NCBI GenBank assembly: GCA_039545315.1
Contig: BCIM01000002.1
Location: forward strand, 2,580,331 to 2,644,330
Source: Kondoa malvinella
Lineage: Eukaryota > Basidiomycota > Agaricostilbomycetes > Agaricostilbales > Kondoaceae
Direction of reading: 5' to 3'
DNA: 64,000 nucleotides
Part shown: in pieces, positions 25,288-36,959 of the stretch
How the letters are laid out: each line of letters opens with the position of its first letter
How positions within the stretch are numbered: position 1 is the stretch's first letter
The notes under the pieces: model-generated
Told to the model about the DNA's origin: nothing
The model's database searches: none
What the model saw: the letters and a program-made list of their open reading frames with translations, nothing else
Position numbers and translations under genes: made by a program

Positions 25288-27628
25288 CTATCTCTTGCCG
25301 AAATGAGCTCGACCGTTCGCGTCTTTCGACGTGTAGATTGAAACGCTCATGCCCTGATGCATCGTTCAGAGACGAATGGCAGTGAAGCAGAGTGGACTCA
25401 CACTGCAGCGGAACTCTGCTTTACCGTCCTCGCGAATGGTGACTTCTCCAGAATGCCATCCAAGGACATCAGACCAGATTTCGCCGGCGTGTTCCTATGC
25501 ACTCACTGATCAGCTCGTATCTAGACAGGATATTAGAGCAGACCTTGCCGACATCCATCACCTTGCTACCTTCACTTCCATTCGTCAAGATTACAGCGCA
25601 ACCGGAGTGCTGCTCATCACCACTGCGAGTCCACGCGCAAGTATTGGGGTGGTCAAAGTAATCGTATCTGAAAGCATACTAAGCCATATGAAAGACAGAT
25701 GAGCAATGGACACACGTAGATCCGTAGGCGAAGAGCTTCCTCGCACGAATAAAGTCAGCTGGCTGGCTCATGGGCTGAGTAGTTCCGCGATCGGGTCCTT
25801 TACAGCCTTCGAGGTCACCATAGAAGACGCAAGGATAGCCTGATTCTCGCAACAAGATCAAAGCATAGGCCAAAGGCTGAAAGAAGGTTGGCACGAAAGA
25901 TTCAAGTGCTTGACAGGGCTGAGTGCTGTGAAGATCAAGACCATCTTGAGCCCAAGAGAATAGACATTGAGGACAATGAGCTCACTCGTGGTTGTTGACA
26001 AGGGTCACCGCATCTTGCGGGCGATATTGCACCAGCGAGCCATCAAAGATCTTGCGGATATCAAAGTTCGAGCCTCCAGATGCAGCTTCGACAAAGTTGT
26101 AGTGCAGTCTGTCAGTCATATGTTCAATTCTTTGGTGTACACTACGAGAATAGAGTCACTTACGGCGTGTCAAAGATGCTGAATTGAGTTCCGAGCTGGT
26201 TGAGGTATCCATCAATAGTCTGGAAAGAGTCCTTCCAGTACTCCCCTGTACATTGTCGCTAAGCTTGCCACGCTCGGGAGCGGAGCTGACTGACAAACGT
26301 ACCGACACCGAAGAGTGGAACACCAGTCTGTTCTCGCACAGCCTTCATGAACAATTCCACACTGGCGATGGAAAAGTGCTTTTCCTCATTCTATGAGCAG
26401 AACCAATCACCAAATCAGTGAAGACTGACTTTGATAGCGTCCATCCTGTAAACAAATCCCGAAAGTCAGCCAGTGAAGGCTGCCTGATAAATCTACTCAC
26501 CTAAAACCAGCACAGCCAAGCTCTTTCTGGATCCAAACCCCCCATTTGATCGCTTCTTGCTGTACTTCAGGGTGATTCCAATCGAGATCAGCGTACATGA
26601 GGTATCTGCCAACGATAAGCTAGACCGGATCATAAGGTAGACACACTTACTCGAAACCGCCTTTCTCGGGATCAACTGTCTTGGAGAAGTCTTTGCCGTT
26701 TCCAGAGCTGGATCAATAGTCAGTATGCTTTATACAACGAAACAAAGTCAGCGGACATTTTGTAGATGGCTTTCTTGTCCGGCTGACGAGCATCATACAG
26801 CCAGGAAATGATGGCTATTACAAAGTCTCATCATTTAGCTAGAAACCCAGCAAACACCAGAATCACGTACGAGTGCCACTCAAAGTCAGAGTGCTGCCCT
26901 TTTCGTCCTGGAAAGTTGAAGCCAGTCCATCCTTCGATATTATACCTGCAATACATCAGAGCCTGTCTAATATAATGTAATCGTCACTTACTTCCCAGTT
27001 GTTGATTGGCTCTGATTGTCCCAAGACACTTCTTCAGCCAGAAAGGTCTCTTTGCTGTGAGATAATCTCTGCTATCAGTCTGTTGGCAGACATAAGCGAG
27101 AACCCTCACTAGTCCGCTCCGGCTTTGTGGTTCAAGACTGTATCGACATAGCTGACGATACCTACTTCTTTTGCCTTGCTGACCAGTTCTTTCAGTTCGG
27201 CAATAGTGCCCCTATCGCAAACTGTTGTCGGCACATTGCACAAACGGAGACCGAGCTGGTACTGACCATTTTGTAGCAACGCTCCCCTTTTGGTCGAATT
27301 CACCCAGATCAAAGAGATCATAGATTCCATAGCCGTTTCCATTGGGAGCATCGGCTTTCGTAGGTGCTGTATTGCAAGTTCAGCGAGTTGTGCAAAGATC
27401 TTGCTTTGACGTACGAGGAATCCAAAGAGCAGTGATACCCATTTCAGCGAGCTCGGGTAATTTCGCTATCAGCTTCCTCCAATGTACGCCTCCGCCTGAA
27501 TTCCAGTATCAGTATGTTAGGCAGAAGAGATGAGCAGAGTGATAGACCTTCAGAATACCTGCATGCGATATCAGCATCATAACGCGCAAGTGGACCATTG
27601 AGATTCACCATTGAAAGGCTGTTGCCAT
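25288..27628 (-). CDS. intracellular alpha-amylase, GH13 subfamily 5 type
   Basis: Hydrolyses internal alpha-1,4 links of starch or glycogen. No signal peptide is seen, as in the cytoplasmic GH13_5 group. ATG 27628 with the intron at 27559-27608 gives MATAFQWYSEGGGVHW, which aligns with the start of family members. More than ten short introns follow. Conserved pieces in order are LPELAEMGITALWIPPPTK, NGNGYGIYDLFDLGEFDQKG, VGIVSYVDTVLNHKAGAD, KYNIEGWTGFNFPGR, the nucleophile motif GFRMDAIKH (joined over introns), the acid motif FGVGEYWKDS, and the third acid NNHDTQPCQALESF, then YPCVFYGDL. All three catalytic carboxylates are present. The C-terminal beta domain ends SVSIYTSKDANGRAHFGKR (stop 25288-25290). 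Its first exon overlaps the last exon of the pectate lyase upstream. Confidence 0.9.
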
Positions 27629-28409
27629 CTACGAAAGACCATCAGCTGTCGCCTCATCTCATCGCGAATAGCATACCGTAGAGAGTGCAAAGAGTTTTGA
27701 CTACATATCATCACAATCAGCCAGTGTCAGCAAAGCGAGTCTTACTGTCAGCGCAAACATCCTTGATGGTAGCCTTATCTCCGTAAGCCTTGTTGATACC
27801 AGCAAGAGTACCGCCGTTGCTAAGACAGGCAAGCGAGACATGAGCCGACCGCTGCTAAAGAAGCTCATGAGAACGAACCGAGCTTCAACACCTTCGATCT
27901 GTTACCTGAAATCAGTAGAGTCGGGTGAAGGAGAGGAGAAAACTTACGTTGACTTCACGCTTGCATTGACTTTTGCAGTTTCCACGTGATCTGTAGAGCT
28001 TGCCATAGTCGTTGGCGTAGCTAAACCACATGAGTATAGTTGGTAAGAACAGCTTCACGTAGCTTACAAGTTGATGATGCTGCAATAGCAAGTCAGCGAA
28101 AAGTCGCCGAAGAGTCAAAGATGAAACTTACTTGACTTTACCACAACCGTTGTGTTGGACGACCTTGTCCGAAGCTTTGAAAGCACCACTATTGCAATAT
28201 CAGTCATAGCCGAAGAAGTGGAATGCTGAACTGACCCTCCGATAATAGTTGTCACTTTACCAGCTTTGTCTTCCTTGATAGAAAACATAGCAAGCAATCA
28301 GCTGTGTCCATAGCAGTGTCTAGAAGCTCACTGACATCCTCACGAGGTAAAGAGCAAGGGACCGAGCTCGGGGCAATAGTTTGGGAACAAAGAACAAAGG
28401 ATATTTCAT
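27550..28409 (-). CDS. N-terminally truncated pectate lyase (PL3 family)
   Basis: The exons join cleanly through introns of about 45-70 nt. They give [93 protein letters not shown] and DVCADIKTLCTLYDGN. This is the C-terminal half of the PL3 parallel beta-helix. The N-terminal half, with the Trp-Trp and calcium-site region, is missing from the 300 bp upstream, and only 22 unrelated codons precede the homologous part. PL3 enzymes cleave pectate outside the cell; without the front half and a clear signal peptide this one is probably inactive. If the intron at 27559-27608 is removed the frame stops at 27550-27552. If it is kept, the frame continues into the amylase. Confidence 0.75.
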
Positions 28410-28421
28410 TGCAAGTGAGCG

Positions 28422-28724
28422 CTAGCGATTAACAGGTGCAACGCGATAACCGACTGCCAACACAATGTGGTGTTGACCAGAGAGCGCGTAGTGCAAAGAG
28501 ATCTTCGAAGGAGAAACCTTCAAGGAAATAGAGTAGATGTTTCCTCCTGCTTTCATCAATAACAACGCAGCGCAGCTTGATGGGTACAAACGCGCACCCG
28601 CACCCAGCAGTCGCTCGATCTGTGATAGGAAGAACATACCAACAGTACAAAGGTCTCCAAATTTGTACCGATAGACCAGGTCATCACTTACAATTCAATT
28701 CGTACAGCGGCAAATTTGCTGTTG
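28422..28724 (-). other. open stretch of unknown nature upstream of the PL3 fragment
   Basis: A minus-strand frame of about 70 codons (28422-28637; IERLLGAGARLYPSSC ... ending RVAPVNR) could be an exon, but I cannot join it to either neighbour. No pectate lyase N-terminal motif occurs in any frame here. Confidence 0.3.
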
Positions 28725-29562
28725 CTACTGTTTTTTCAGCCTAGAGCTTCTCCGCGGACCTTGCTCCTGTAATTGTAAGAACAGAAAAGACTAGAAAAGA
28801 GATCTGACCTTCAATTTGGCCTGTGATTGCAACTGCATTACAGGTCAGAGGGTGAAATCAGGAGAATAGGCTGAATGGATCACTGACTCGCGTGTGAGGT
28901 CCTACCAAAACTTTACCGCTCTTCTGCTTGTCGCTGGTGTCAATCTTCTTCTTGGCCGACTGTTGCTTGAGCTTGACAGGCTTTTCACCCTAAGCAACGC
29001 TTGAGCATGAAAAGAAGAGAGTTCTCATCAACTGACATAGTCGCTTTCAATCTCAGACGCCTGTTTCAAAAGGTTCCTGTAAGCTTTAATCGTGTGTTCA
29101 TGAGCAGAACACAAACAACGAAAGCAGAATCAGCGGTAGGAGACCCATTAGCTTCCATGGGGTCATCTTCAGCTAGAAGACCGTGAGCCACAATCGAGAG
29201 AAAGCCGCAGTAGGCTTACCTTCACCCTCAACACTCGCGTCTTTTCCCAACCCCAACAACTCGCTCTTCTCGCAGTTTTCGGCTTCTACTTTATCAGTGA
29301 GCTAGACAATAGCTGCATGAGAGTCAGCGCACTTCTGGTCAGCCTGTAGGATAGCAATGTCGGTGCAATCAGAGATTGGTGCAAGCTGTGCTCAAAGCGC
29401 GTACTCGAAGTAATTGAGATGTACCAACTTGCCAGAGGGACCACCATTGCTTCGACAGATGGAGCTGATAGAAAGCATTTGACTGATGACCGACACCGAC
29501 ACAGCTGGATCAGCAGGTTGATAGAGATTGGTGCTGTCAAGCGAGGGGACAGCAGAATGCAT
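28725..29562 (-). CDS. unrecognised small basic protein, structure uncertain
   Basis: The likely start at 29562 gives MHSAVPSLDSTNLYQPADPA. Coiled-coil-like exons follow (DKVEAENCEKSELLGLGKDA, LKQASEIESDYVS, GEKPVKLKQQSAKKKIDTSD), then GKVLVGPHTRVAITGQIEG. The last exon is EQGPRRSSRLKKQ and ends at 28725. The basic tail looks nuclear. Near 29290 the frame that links the helical pieces contains one TAG (ADQKCADSHAAIV-stop-LTDKVEA), which I could not splice out, so this is either a mis-seen exon edge or a real interruption. No family recognised. Confidence 0.45.
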
Positions 29563-29764
29563 AGTGACTGGATCTTGAGTGTAGCGTGATGAATAGATTG
29601 ACGAAGTGACGGTAGCGACGGGTCAAGCCTGACCTGACCTAGCTTAGGCGAGACGAGTGCTCGACCTGCTGAAAAGCTTGACTCCCGTTCGCCATCCAGT
29701 GCATCTGGCCATCTGTTCCAGCACCAAGCGACAGCAGATCCACGCCGTCAGTGAGACACGAGCA

Positions 29765-31852
29765 ATGGATATCGACTCTGAAGAAGAAATGGCTGGCCCT
29801 GTTGCGGCGCAGCTCACATTGCCGAATTGGAGAGAGCAAGATGCGTATCATTCGGATTCCAACAGCTCGGCTGCCACAGCAGACTTGGATAGCGATGAAA
29901 CTGAAGCCGCCGAAGAAGAAGAAATCGAGCAAGCCTCTCGGGAGACTCGCGGCACCAAATGGAAGCGCACGAACGCTTTGCGAAAGCGAGTACGCACAGC
30001 AGAAGATGCTGATCTTGCTAAGCTCATGGCTTCGACGTCGCACGCTCTGGACTCACGACAAGCATCTGGCTCTGCTTCAAACGGCCAGATAGCTCCTGCT
30101 GCTCTTAGCACAGCATCCGGTGCTTCGCTCGGTGGTGCTGCTTCGTCGATTCGCAGTAACCCTCTCGACCATCTTGTGCCTTTCGACCACCAAACTTTGG
30201 CCGAAGCCAATCTACACGTCGAGACCAGTCGTTATGGACCTGGATGCTTTGTCAATACAGTGTGAGCAGCCTCTGTGGTCGTTTTCGATGCAGTCCGCTG
30301 ACCTATGCCAAAAGTTTCGACGACATCACCGGATTGCCAATCTTGTGGCTATGGATAGTAAGTTATCGATGTCTGCTGCAGAAAGCTACCGATTCGAGTC
30401 CCTGCACAGAGTCTGAACGAAGCTGCTCCTCTGCAACGTCGACTTGAACCGAATGTCGCCTTAAATTGTCCACCACTTTTACAAATCGCTCGTTCACCTC
30501 GCTCAAGTTGGGTGGCCGCACCTTTCGGACAGGTTGGACTGACAGGCAAGTCATCTATGATGGAAGAAGCGCAAGCGACCGGCTGTACCAATCCTCAACT
30601 TTTCCCTACTACCTTGTATGGTCCGCGTCCGCTCAACCGCGGCGAAGGAAACCCTAGACCAGCAAAATCAGGTGCAACAGGGCGACCCTTTGTACCTTCA
30701 CATCTGCATCTACCCTACCTCCTACAATCTTTAACCAGCCACTGTATCAGTGAAGACGTGAAACCGAATTATCAAGTATGTGATCTGGATCCTGTGCATG
30801 CAATTTATTGATGTCCCTTTTGAAGACTACTGTCGTCAATCTCGCAGTGTGACCTCGACCGACCTGTGCATTTTCCGCTCTCTGCAGCAAACAACATTCT
30901 CTACCCTCCGTGCGGCTCACCACTCGTCAAATTTTACCGGCTCGGATATTCAGGACAGAATTATGCTCTAGTCGGTGTGGTAGGTCTTTCTTGTCATGCG
31001 GATGATGCGGCGCTCATTTCATTCCTTTTAAAAGGACAAGCTCGATTACAAAACACCACCCTCGCACGGCTCACCACAGATACCTCTCGAAGTTGTATAC
31101 CTTACAAATGGAGCCAATACTCTGCGCTGTAGGTTTGACTGATCGCTGTAATCTTTCGGTAGCTCAATTTCGTCGACACAGGTGTACCGAGATTGGGCGT
31201 ATTGTGCATGCTAGACCTATTGAGGGGCCTCGGAAAGGACGCCTATATCGACGGAACCGGAGAAACTGGGGACGTTTTAAGAAAAGATCTACTCTCCTCC
31301 AATATCGGCGCTGCTTCGAACCTGATCATTCCGCCCACGCAATTTGCTCAAAAGACTGGCGAGGTGCGCATCACGCTCGACAGTCTGGGTGTTGGGGGAC
31401 TATGGGTGCGATCCGCTGATTGGACTGATCCCAATTGCGAAGTGCGAAAGATTGCCAGACTGCTCAAGCAAGAGTCTGCTTTGGATTGCCTATGGACTAT
31501 GGTGAGCGCTCCAGCCATTTCGGGTCACCTTCTTTGTCTCAGTCCGGTCTTTTACAGTCTTCCCAACAACTACTACAAGCAATCAACAATGGCCTCGACG
31601 ATAGAAGTATTGTATCTATCAGCGTTGCCAATTCTGGGACTTTTCGCTACTGGTTGGTGCCTGGTAAGAATTGGATACCGTACCCTTATTCTCCTCTTTG
31701 GGCATTCGTAAGTTTTGTAACGTATGTAATCTGGTACAGGTACTCATATCTTCGCCAGGTACCTTCGGCCGGCTCACCAACAGCGCAACACAAGCAATCC
31801 GCTAGTAGAACATTTGCCGAACAAGCCGGGTGGCATTTTCCTTCTGGTGTAG
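29765..31852 (+). CDS. unrecognised multi-exon protein, first of an adjacent pair
   Basis: ATG 29765 opens an acidic N-terminus (MDIDSEEEMAGPVAAQLTLP) and a basic patch (KWKRTNALRKRVRT). Consecutive introns splice in frame and give HLVPFDHQTLAEANLHVETS, RYGPGCFVNTVPLTYAKSFD, DITGLPILWLWI, HFPLSAANNILYPPCGSPLV, EVVYLTNGANTLRCVPRLGV, DAYIDGTGETGDVLRKDLLS and SLGVGGLWVRSADW. Splicing at GTAAGA (about 31661) and AG 31739 gives THIFARYLRPAHQQ and an end at 31850-31852 (KPGGIFLLV). The clean run of introns argues for a real gene of about 550-600 residues. No domain was recognised. Only about 70 bp separate it from the next gene on the same strand, so the two could be one. Confidence 0.65.
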
Positions 31853-31920
31853 CTGGTTCGTCGCAGCGCCTGCGTTTTCCCATCGTAACTGATAGGCTAG
31901 ACTTAACGACAGGATTTGAA

Positions 31921-34276
31921 ATGTCGACTGCGCCCTTCGTCCAATGTCCTACCTGTCCGGCGAAACTTTATTCTTTCAAAGATGCGGAGCATCACACGAA
32001 TGATGGAAGGGCACAAAGCTTTTGTGCGGACAGCTACACCGATGGTCAGCGTCAAATTTTGATAAAAGGTCAGTTGCCCAGTATTATGTCGAGGAGCAAT
32101 TTACTCATTTTTGCCTTTGCTGTCAGCCTTTGAGAACGTATCACTTCTGGTCTCATGTCCAGCAGCTGGCTGTTCTTTCTATTCTTCCAGTCATCGATTT
32201 CACGCATCGCACCAACATAGCTTTGCGGCAATTTACAGCTCCCCTGATTTTTCCGTTCGTGAAAACTTTGGTCTTCTGGCATCACACATGGTCAAGACGA
32301 AGAGGATGAGGGCGAATGGGGTAGGAGGTAGTAGAGTCAATGTGTGCCATGAGCGGGATTTGTCGGACGAGCACGAATCTGCTGTACAAGTCATGATCAA
32401 GGCATACTTAGGTCAGTTCTTGTGCTGCTGTGCTGTGTGAGCCATCTTGATGTTTGTGCTCAGAAGGATACCTTTTCTGGCGAATCGAAATCAAACGCGA
32501 TGATTCGCTAGAATTGCAAGAAGTGACCAAAGATGCCCTGGACTCGACGGTCATCGCCAACAATAAATTGTCAACATTCGTCTCCAGCAACTCGCCTGCC
32601 ATGCACAATCTGTACGGTGGAATCGACTTCAACGTGAAACTGATGCAACAGAAAACTTTGCTTTACTTTCGACTGGTCGCGCCGCAGATCTATCAATTTG
32701 ATCCGTTCGCAGCGTAAGCTACTGTATTCTGCTTTAAGACAACCATCTCATGAAGCTACAGTACTGCCTTAGACTCTGCTCTGCTTCGAATCCTCGGATT
32801 GACTAAAGTCGGTCTACACTTGACTGAAACCGTCATCAAGCCACTTGGTTCTTCCCTTGTCAGCGAAGTACTGCAAGATGCTGCTTTCCATGGCATCTAC
32901 CGAGCGTTCAAAGGTCAAGGCGGCGCGTGGAGTCTTCGTCAACCGGAGAATACTAAACTACATGCAGCCATTCGCGAATTTTCTGAGCAAGACGCCAAGC
33001 CTCGACTCAACGCTGTTCTAGAGAAGTTATCGCAAGGTCAAAGCCTCAATGCCGACGAACTTCAAAGGTTGCAAGCTTCGCCTCCGTTGAGCAGCATTTT
33101 CAAAGCCTCTGCCGATGCTAGCCTCTCCTTTCGCGATTGGTCATTGAAAGCTCTGTATGGGCCCCGAGGAATAGAATTCCCAAAGACCCTGAGAGGGCGG
33201 ATGATGTTTGGCGAAGTCTCTGTTGGTGTCAGTCTGCGCTCTCTTTTGGATGACACCTGTTGACTGCTTTCTGTAGCGAGCATACTTCTTTCCTTTATTA
33301 AACAACCTATTCCCGAATTCAGCAAGATCATCGAGTTGATGGAGACTCCGACCGGATCTTACGTCGAACGTCTACAAAGGGAACATCCACTCCTTACATT
33401 GGATCAGCTTCATTATGTCGTTCCTAAAGATAAACATGAACGGGAAAAGGCTCAGGATTCGAAGATTGTAGAAGCACACGGAGAAGCTGATCGGCTCACT
33501 TCGCTCGCAAAACAACATCGCATCGCCAATGACAGCACAACCTGTTTTCCGGTCTCTGGCTACACAATGCTCGGAGTCTTGCGCTATTCAAGCCGCAAGG
33601 CATCGATCTGCAGAATCCGACACCATTGCAAGCACAAATTCTTTGGCAATCTATAGTTGATATTTGGTCAACTGCAGTCGCCATCTGCGCTGCTAAAGGC
33701 ATACCGCCTCCTGCGACGCCTCAGCACATTCTGATTGGCATTATCGAAGTTCCAGCAGCCGGTTCCCCTCTTGGTGTTGAGAAATGGGCAGGGTCGATTC
33801 CATTCAATGGCTGTCAGCTCTTCGACTTGCGCAACTTTTGTCTGGTCCAAGCTGCAACCGGTACTTACCCCCAACCACTCAGCGGCAATCCTGCTCCGGT
33901 ACCAGTCGTGGTTGTCGCTGGCAGAATCGACAGCTTTTTCTTGTCTTATGCACTCATCAATCAGATATTGGTTGGCTGGGTAGATGGCTACATCGCCTAC
34001 TACATTCCCAATCATCAAGCTACAGGTCAAGGACCGGTGTGGGGGCCGCTCGTATTCTTTTTCCCAAGATTACAACAAATGATGGCCTGGCAAATCAATC
34101 CTCTAGCATTGGCTCCTTTGGCACCGGTCGGTCAAGAGTGTACGTATGCTGCTCCTCATCTGTTCTTCCGCTTAATCAATTTCACAGTGAATGACTTCTG
34201 GTTTTGGGATCTCTCCATGGCTGCTCTTCGCCTGGCTCGAGCTGTGATGGGAAACCATCGTTTATCACCAAATTGA
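31921..34276 (+). CDS. unrecognised multi-exon protein with N-terminal Cys/His clusters
   Basis: From ATG 31921 the N-terminus has two Cys/His clusters that look like degenerate zinc fingers: QCPTCPAKLYSFKDAEHH and, after an intron, SCPAAGCSFYSSSHRFHASH. Later exons read YLFWRIEIKRDDSLELQEVT, NLYGGIDFNVKLMQQKTLLY, LLRILGLTKVGLHLTETVIK, and RDWSLKALYGPRGIEFPKTL. After further introns come NLFSGLWLHNARSLALFKPQ, a hydrophobic Pro-rich segment (about 33690-34090), and NDFWFWDLSMAALRLARAVM, with the stop at 34276. Each intron used keeps the frame. It is probably nuclear or nucleic-acid-binding if the clusters hold zinc, but that is inference. No family recognised, and the exon edges in the last third are uncertain. 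Confidence 0.6.
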
Positions 34277-35707
34277 AGCGAAGGTATGTCATTAGATCTC
34301 ATAACATCCCCTGAAGCTGATTGTGCATAGCGCAAGAGCGTGTTTACAGCATCATATACAAGATCAGCGTTGGGAAGGAGGAGCCGCAATTTTGTGTAGA
34401 TGCCTTTCAATGTGTGAACCAACAGCATATACAGAGTAGACGAGCAGACAATTAATGCAGCAAGCAGTGCATGAAATGCGATGCCTCAGTAGACCGGATC
34501 CGCCAGCCTTCGATGACAGAGGCATGCATCACATTGGCTTCTCCGCTGTTCAGGCGTATGGAGCGAGGCGATGTAAGGTCAAGCTGGAGACGGTGTGCCA
34601 TTTTTCTCAACCTCTGACAGCGATGCGATCCCAACTGCTTGACTCGCTACACAGATACCTGGAATGCTCTCCTCTTCGACAAGACCAGTGATTTTTGTGT
34701 CCAGAGTCTACAAGCCACTTGGCATTCAGACTTTCTGCGCACTTCACTGCTTTCTGATGGCTCGATCGTGAAACGTCTCGTCTCAGTGATAATCTTGTGC
34801 GTGAAGAGCGTTATCCGTCGACATGTTTTTAGGCCTTTGGGTAACAGAGTTAGGCTGGCGAGAGGGAAGAAGGATTTTAAGTAGCGTAGGAAAGTACGCT
34901 GGCTGGGTGATAAGAGAGAAGAGGTAGTAGCACAATAGGCTCAACGCCTTTGCAATTCAAGTCTCCACGTCAGACTTATTGTGCGCGTGTTTCCGAGCAA
35001 TCACGAAGACAGAGAAATTTGTACAAGTCAAGACGTAAGGAATTCCTCTCCAAGACGAGCAAAGACCACCAGAAGAGTAAGACGCGGTGGAAAGGCACTG
35101 CGAAAGCCCTGCTGTCGAGAGAGCAGCGAGCGCCCGAATTTGGCTGGTCGGGCGATTCTCATTGCGACAGGCCAAAGCCTTGATAGAACAGCGCTATATA
35201 TGGTGCGCGCTGTCTCGCCGTCAGCGCGTATGATGCGAGGCGATGCAAATATTCGAAGTCCCACTTGATATTCTGAACCTCAAACCGTGATGCGACTACA
35301 TACTGCAAACTGCAAACTGCTGCCTTCGAGTCTGCAAGATGACCCATGACCTCGTTGAATCCTTGCCCTTGCAAGAGCCTTGCACCTCTTGATCTCGGAC
35401 TTGCTACGGACTTTCTGCCTTTTGAGCGACTTGTCATAACTCCTTTGAATCTTCAACAAGCATGCTAGTATCATCGTCGCTACTATGATGCTCTGCGCCA
35501 ATCCGACCGAACTGTACTCAGCCAGAGTGGAGCTTTCTGGCAGAAGTTGCCTTCTCGGCCGGAAAGGGAAGGAAACGCCATGACGACGTCTCTCTCTCTC
35601 TCTCGTTTTCTCTGTTTTCTCGATCATTCACGTCAAAGTTTTCGAGTTCGGCTGGTCATCCTTTAACAGACTAGACGAGCAATCAGAGCTGGCTTCAACC
35701 TTGCAAG
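34277..35707. other. 1.4 kb intergenic stretch
   Basis: No supportable gene. A minus-strand frame at 35280-35627 has one hydrophobic segment (VGLAQSIIVATMILACLL) in a basic context, but there is no other evidence for it. A CT-rich tract (ctctctctctctctcg) lies at about 35590-35606, roughly 100 bp before the GT32 start, where fungal promoters often have pyrimidine-rich tracts. Confidence 0.4.
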
Positions 35708-36841
35708 ATGCAAATCTCTATTCGCTCTGCCAACAATGCATGGCTCGCTGCTCTGCTGCTCGTGTCAACTTCACTAGCATCTACATATCTACTCAGGCAC
35801 CATCTCCGAGACGTTTCCGAATTGGCTAGGACTTACAAAAGCTTTTGGCCAATGTTGGAGCAGAATCCCGAAATCCTTTTTCGTTACTCAGCGCCGGGCG
35901 AACAAATGCCTATGTCAGAATACAGCAGCCTAGAGCTAGTCCCCAAGATCGTTCATCAGATATTCTTGGTCGAAGGCCGAAATTCGACTCTTTCAAAATA
36001 CGAACAGGCCATCGAAAGTTGCAAGACCAGCCATCCAGATTGGCAGTATACCATGTGGACAGATGAGACTGCAAACGACTTTATGCGTGAGCATTACCCA
36101 AGCATTTGGCCGCATTACCAGAATTACGGTCAATCAATACAACGCGCCAATGTTCTTCGTTACGCCCTACTCGAACATTACGGCGGCGCTTACCTCGACA
36201 TTGACATTACCTGCCGACAACCTCTAGACAATTTGCGACATGTTCCTCTGCTTACGCCAGGCGCTCATCCCGCTGGAGTCAACAACGCATTCATCCTCAG
36301 TAAACCCCATCACCCATTCTTGCAGCATATACTATCCGGTCTACCTAGTCGAGATCTTACCTGGGGTGCTCCATATGTGGAAAATATGTTATCAACCGGT
36401 TGCGGTTACTTTGGCAATAGAGTGAATTAGCCGATATACCCTATTGACCTTTCGCTAATGTTTCAATCCTAGTGGATGAGCTATATCAGAAGACTCAAGA
36501 GTAAATCCCATAACCCACCAGAAGAAAACGTGTACATTCTCGCCGACGCAGATGGACATCTCGACTCGCATATGCTCAGAGGCAAAGTCACTACACCGCT
36601 ATTCACACACGGAGGAGCATCATCATGGCACTCGTGGGATGCGGCAGTCATCGTATTGGTCGGCAAGCACTACCTTTTCGCTCTGTCAATACTTTTCGCT
36701 GGCTTCATGTTATCGATTTGGGCTTCTTGGCGGATAGTGACAAGGCCGGATTTGCGGAGGAGGTTAAGCGGGAACAGCTTGGAGAAGATGAGGGATGAAG
36801 AAGGTGCGGCACCGCTGATGGACAAGACGAGAATGGGTTAG
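35708..36841 (+). CDS. GT32 mannosyltransferase, IPC mannosyltransferase (Sur1/Csh1) type
   Basis: Probably transfers mannose to inositol phosphorylceramide in the Golgi. Exon 1 starts at 35708 and has an N-terminal membrane anchor (AWLAALLLVSTSLASTYLL), then KIVHQIFLVEG, SHPDWQYTMWTDE, and the GT32 core SIQRANVLRYALLEHYGGAY followed by LDID, the metal-binding DxD motif. Next come GVNNAFILSKPHHPFL and NMLSTGCGYFGNR. An intron at 36422-36472 (51 nt) joins exon 2, WMSYIRRLKSKSHN. A C-terminal membrane helix (YLFALSILFAGFMLSIWASW) is followed by a basic cytosolic tail. Both helices and the domain layout match fungal Sur1/Csh1-like enzymes. Sphingolipid substrate is inferred from the family; other GT32 roles remain possible. 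Confidence 0.88.
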
Positions 36842-36959
36842 GCAGGGAGTAGATGAGAAGGACTTATTAGATTCAACTAATTGTAGACTTGCATATACTA
36901 GCTTATAGACATTGTACTACTTAATACTTGCATAGCATTCAATACAGGCCACCTCTTGA

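Noticed and set aside
31708..31739. A 32-nt GT...AG segment that could be an ultra-short intron in the first unrecognised gene
   Set aside because: An upstream donor (GTAAGA near 31661) using the same acceptor gives a normal-size intron of about 80 nt and a better downstream protein reading (THIFARYLRPAHQQ).
29765..34276. Transposase or viral polymerase hidden in the unrecognised gene pair
   Set aside because: No DDE, reverse transcriptase or polymerase motifs were found, and the many clean introns argue for ordinary host genes.
34930..34980. A T-arm-like string (aattcaagtctcc) suggesting a tRNA
   Set aside because: No matching acceptor stem or anticodon arm could be formed around it.
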